Below, piece by piece: positions 61,930 to 64,000 of a stretch of 64,000 nt of DNA. The DNA lies in contig NZ_LIVT01000001.1 in assembly GCF_001905905.1 (NCBI RefSeq), positions 62,001 to 126,000 on the forward strand, read 5' to 3'. A program made the translations under genes and the position numbers. Source of the stretch: Streptomyces sp. CB02366 (GTDB taxonomy: Bacteria; Actinomycetota; Actinomycetes; Streptomycetales; Streptomycetaceae). The notes under the pieces are model-generated. The model did no database searches, had not been told where the DNA came from, and saw nothing but the letters and a program-made list of their open reading frames with translations. Positions within the stretch are counted from its first letter, which is position 1; each line of letters starts with the position of its first letter.

Positions 61930-62071
61930 AGGCTGCCCCACAGAACTCGCCGGCCATCCACAACCCACACCCTAGTCTCTGAACAAGGACTCCCCGTCAC
62001 GGGTGATGGTTGCACAGCCTTCGTCCGCCCCCGGCCACGGCGGATTCACCCGCTCCGGGGGCGCCGGGCCG

Positions 62072-63361
62072 CTACCCCGGGTAGGGCGGATGGCGGGCGG
62101 CCAGCTCCCGGACCTCCGCCGCGATCGTCTCCGCGTCGCCGGACCGCCGCACGGCCGCCCCGAAGAGGGCCGCGATCCGGGCCATGTCCCCCTCGTCCAT
62201 CCCCTGCGTGGTGACGGCCGCCGTGCCCAGCCGGACCCCCCGGCCCTCCCCGTACGGCAGGGCGCAGGTGTCCAGGACCACACCGGCCGCCGCCAGCCGC
62301 TCCCGCGCGGTGCGGCCGTCGACGCCGAGCGGGGCCGGGTCCGCGACGACGATGTGGGTGTCCGTGCCGCCGGTGGCCACCGCGAACCCCTCCGCCTCCA
62401 GGCCGGCGGCCAGCACCCGGGCGTGCGCGACGACCCGGTGGGCGTAGCGCGTGTAGGCGGGGGTGGCCGCCTCCCCGAACGCGACCGCCTTCGCCGCCAC
62501 CGTGTGCATCTGCGCGCCGCTCTGGGTGAAGGGGAACACCGCCCGGTCGATCCGCTCGGCCAGCTCCGCGCCGCACAGGATCATGCCGCCGCGCGGTCCG
62601 CGCAGCACCTTGTGCGTGGTGGCGCAGACCACGTCGGCGTACGGGACCGGGTTCGGCGCCGCTCCCCCGGCGATGAGTCCCATCGGGTGGGCCGCGTCCG
62701 CGATCAGATACGCCCCGACCTCGTCGGCGATCTCCCGGAACAGCGCGTAGTCGAGGTGGCGGGGGTAGGAGATGGAGCCGCAGACGATGGCCTTGGGGCG
62801 GCGGGCGCGGGCCAGCGCGCGCAGCCGGGTGTAGTCGACGAGCCCGGTGTCCGGATCGACCCCGTAGCCGGCGAAGTCGAACCAGCGGCCGGAGAAGTTG
62901 CCCGGCGCCCCGTGGGTGAGGTGTCCCCCGTACGGCAGTCCCATCGCGAGCACGGTGTCGCCGGGGCGCAGCAGCGCGGCGTAGGCGGCGAGGACGGCGG
63001 AGGAGCCGGAGTGCGGCTGGACGTTGGCGTGTTCGGCGCCGAAGAGGGCGGTGGCCCGGCGCACGGCGACGCGTTCGGCCGCGTCCGCGTGTTCGCAGCC
63101 GCCGTGGTGGCGGGTGCCCGGGTAGCCCTCTGCGTACTTGTTGACGAGCGGGGAGCCGAGGGCCGCGAGGACGGCGGGCGAGGCGAAGTTCTCGGCGGCG
63201 ATCAGCTGGAGGGCGCCCGCCTGCCGGTCCCGCTCCGCGAGCAACACCCCGGCGATCTCCGGGTCCTCGCGGAGCAGGGCGGCGAAGTCCTGGGGCAGCG
63301 CGTCGGGGCGGCCGGGCGCGGGCGGCACGGCGGCGGGGGCGGCGGGAGAGGTGACCGGCAT
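62072..63361 (-). CDS. glyA: Serine hydroxymethyltransferase
   Basis: 429 residues from ATG 63361 with GGAG nine bases upstream. PLP-enzyme motifs: LIAAENFASPAV, NKYAEGYPGTRHHGGCEHADAAERVAVRRATALFG, ANVQPHSGSSAVLAAY, the PLP Lys in DVVCATTHKVLRGPRGGMI, and TDTHIVV. It converts serine and tetrahydrofolate to glycine and methylene-tetrahydrofolate. The sequence is more divergent than housekeeping GlyA (for example HKVLRG instead of HKTLRG), in line with the second SHMT copy of Streptomyces. Neighbours: the transferase before the atp operon and a phosphatase. Confidence 0.92.
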   Translation of the reverse strand: MPVTSPAAPAAVPPAPGRPDALPQDFAALLREDPEIAGVLLAERDRQAGALQLIAAENFASPAVLAALGSPLVNKYAEGYPGTRHHGGCEHADAAERVAVRRATALFGAEHANVQPHSGSSAVLAAYAALLRPGDTVLAMGLPYGGHLTHGAPGNFSGRWFDFAGYGVDPDTGLVDYTRLRALARARRPKAIVCGSISYPRHLDYALFREIADEVGAYLIADAAHPMGLIAGGAAPNPVPYADVVCATTHKVLRGPRGGMILCGAELAERIDRAVFPFTQSGAQMHTVAAKAVAFGEAATPAYTRYAHRVVAHARVLAAGLEAEGFAVATGGTDTHIVVADPAPLGVDGRTARERLAAAGVVLDTCALPYGEGRGVRLGTAAVTTQGMDEGDMARIAALFGAAVRRSGDAETIAAEVRELAARHPPYPG

Positions 63362-63511
63362 GGTGCGGCTCCGGGCCTGGAGACGGGTGCGCCGGGGAGG
63401 GGGCCGGCTCAGCTCCAATGTAGGCCGGGGCGGGGCGGCGTGCCCGCTGTGGCGGCGTTCCGTACGCCGGTCGGCGCACCGGCGCGCACGCGGGCCCGGC
63501 GCGTACGCCGG

Positions 63512-64000
63512 TCAGTGCGGGGCGTGCACACCGGTGAGCGCCGTGACGACCGGGTCGAGCGCCTGGTTGATCTCGTCGCCGATGGAGCGGAAGAAGGTGA
63601 TGGGGGCGCCGTAGGGGTCGTAGACCTCGTCCGCCTCGGCGGTCGGGGCCAGCAGCCAGCCGCGCAGCGCGGCGGCGGCGCGCACCAGGGCGCGGGCGCG
63701 CTCGACGACGCCCTCGTCGCGGGGGTCGGGCAGGGTGGCCGGGTCTATCGCCCGTACCAGCCGGGTGAACTCCTTGAGCGTGAAGGTGCGCAGGCCCGCG
63801 GAGTGGCCCATGGAGATGACCTGGGCGCGGTGGTCGCGGGTGGCGGTGAGGACCAGGTCGGCGCGGATGACGTGCTCGTCCAGCAGCTCCCGGCCGACGA
63901 AGCCGGTGGCGTCCGCGCCGAAGTCGGCGAGGACGACCTCGGCGTTGGCCTCCATGGGGGCGCCCTCGTGGCCCCAGGTGCCCGCGCTCTCCACGATGAG
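63512..64000 (-). CDS. Low-molecular-weight protein-tyrosine phosphatase family protein (5' end outside window)
   Basis: The frame continues through the right edge, so the N-terminus with the catalytic CxxxxxR loop is not visible; the apparent start at 63994 is an artefact of the window. Visible part: VESAGTWGHEGAPMEANAEVVLADFGADATGFVGRELLDEHVIRADLVLTATRDHRAQVISMGHSAGLRTFTLKEF, and the C-terminal DEVYDPYGAPITFFRSIGDEINQALDPV, in which the DPYG Asp is the family's general acid. These enzymes or arsenate-reductase relatives sit between glyA2 and a threonylcarbamoyl-AMP synthase gene in Streptomyces as I recall. Complete assignment needs the missing start. Confidence 0.8.
   Translation of the reverse strand, partial: LIVESAGTWGHEGAPMEANAEVVLADFGADATGFVGRELLDEHVIRADLVLTATRDHRAQVISMGHSAGLRTFTLKEFTRLVRAIDPATLPDPRDEGVVERARALVRAAAALRGWLLAPTAEADEVYDPYGAPITFFRSIGDEINQALDPVVTALTGVHAPH

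Overview
The window is chromosomal DNA of a high-GC actinomycete, almost certainly a Streptomyces. Evidence: third-position GC is so strong that long open frames appear on both strands; GTG and TTG starts and 1-4 base stop/start overlaps are common; and lineage-specific genes are present (the coiled-coil tip proteins Scy and FilP, the SCO5389 family, an AbsC-like MarR regulator, NucS, a ChiC/ChiSR module). From memory the gene order follows the S. coelicolor core block from about SCO5363 to SCO5419, read right to left. I could not run a comparison. No tRNA, rRNA, insertion sequence, prophage or CRISPR array was seen.

Layout. 1-6.5 kb: cell-surface genes on the minus strand (an Ala-rich secreted coiled-coil protein cut by the left edge, an FG-GAP protein, and a DUF6230 / DUF6114 / Pro-Ser-Lys-rich protein cassette). 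7-13.6 kb: thioredoxin-TPR protein, TetR regulator, isobutyryl-CoA mutase large subunit IcmA, a DUF3817 protein and a MarR-MFS pair facing an ArsR-like regulator. 14.8-19.7 kb: a glycan module (GH6 hydrolase CslZ, radical-copper oxidase GlxA, cellulose-synthase-like CslA). 19.9-26.4 kb: thiamine-binding and DUF3817 proteins, three tandem AIM24 paralogues, AbsC, and a two-component system facing an acidic PepSY protein. 26.5-29.3 kb: MeaB, thiolase and methylmalonyl-CoA epimerase. 29.5-38.6 kb: scy, filP and two paralogous ABC-2 exporters. 38.7-47.6 kb: LLM oxidoreductase, SCO5389-family protein, NucS, a membrane-anchored NTPase, a STAS protein, 3-hydroxybutyryl-CoA dehydrogenase and cobalamin adenosyltransferase. 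47.7-51.6 kb: ChiS, ChiR and chitinase ChiC. 52-60.5 kb: a DUF2550 protein and the complete F1Fo ATP synthase operon atpIBEFHAGDC. 60.5-64 kb: a WecA/TagO-like transferase, a second serine hydroxymethyltransferase and a low-molecular-weight phosphatase cut by the right edge.

Shared themes. (i) B12-dependent C3/C4 acyl-CoA metabolism: IcmA, MeaB, epimerase, thiolase, hydroxybutyryl-CoA dehydrogenase and the adenosyltransferase that makes the cofactor. (ii) Hyphal-tip growth and envelope: Scy/FilP, the CslA-GlxA-CslZ tip-glycan system, envelope cassettes and a lipid-linked sugar transferase. (iii) Energy and redox: the atp operon has a putative Rex operator and a Crp-type site at its promoter, and a second Rex-like site lies before the DUF3817/thiamine-binding pair.

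The most interesting non-coding signals are the Rex/Crp sites, paired TTACT/AGTAA palindromes at 6.9-7.0 kb, a near-perfect palindrome over the icmA -10 region, direct TTCAG repeats before the PepSY gene, the chitinase-type direct repeats at chiC, a set of probable leaderless starts (TAnnnT 6-8 bases before the start codon), a 56-base perfect palindrome after nucS, and several short tandem repeats between genes. Functions are inferred from motifs and family knowledge only; no database search was possible.
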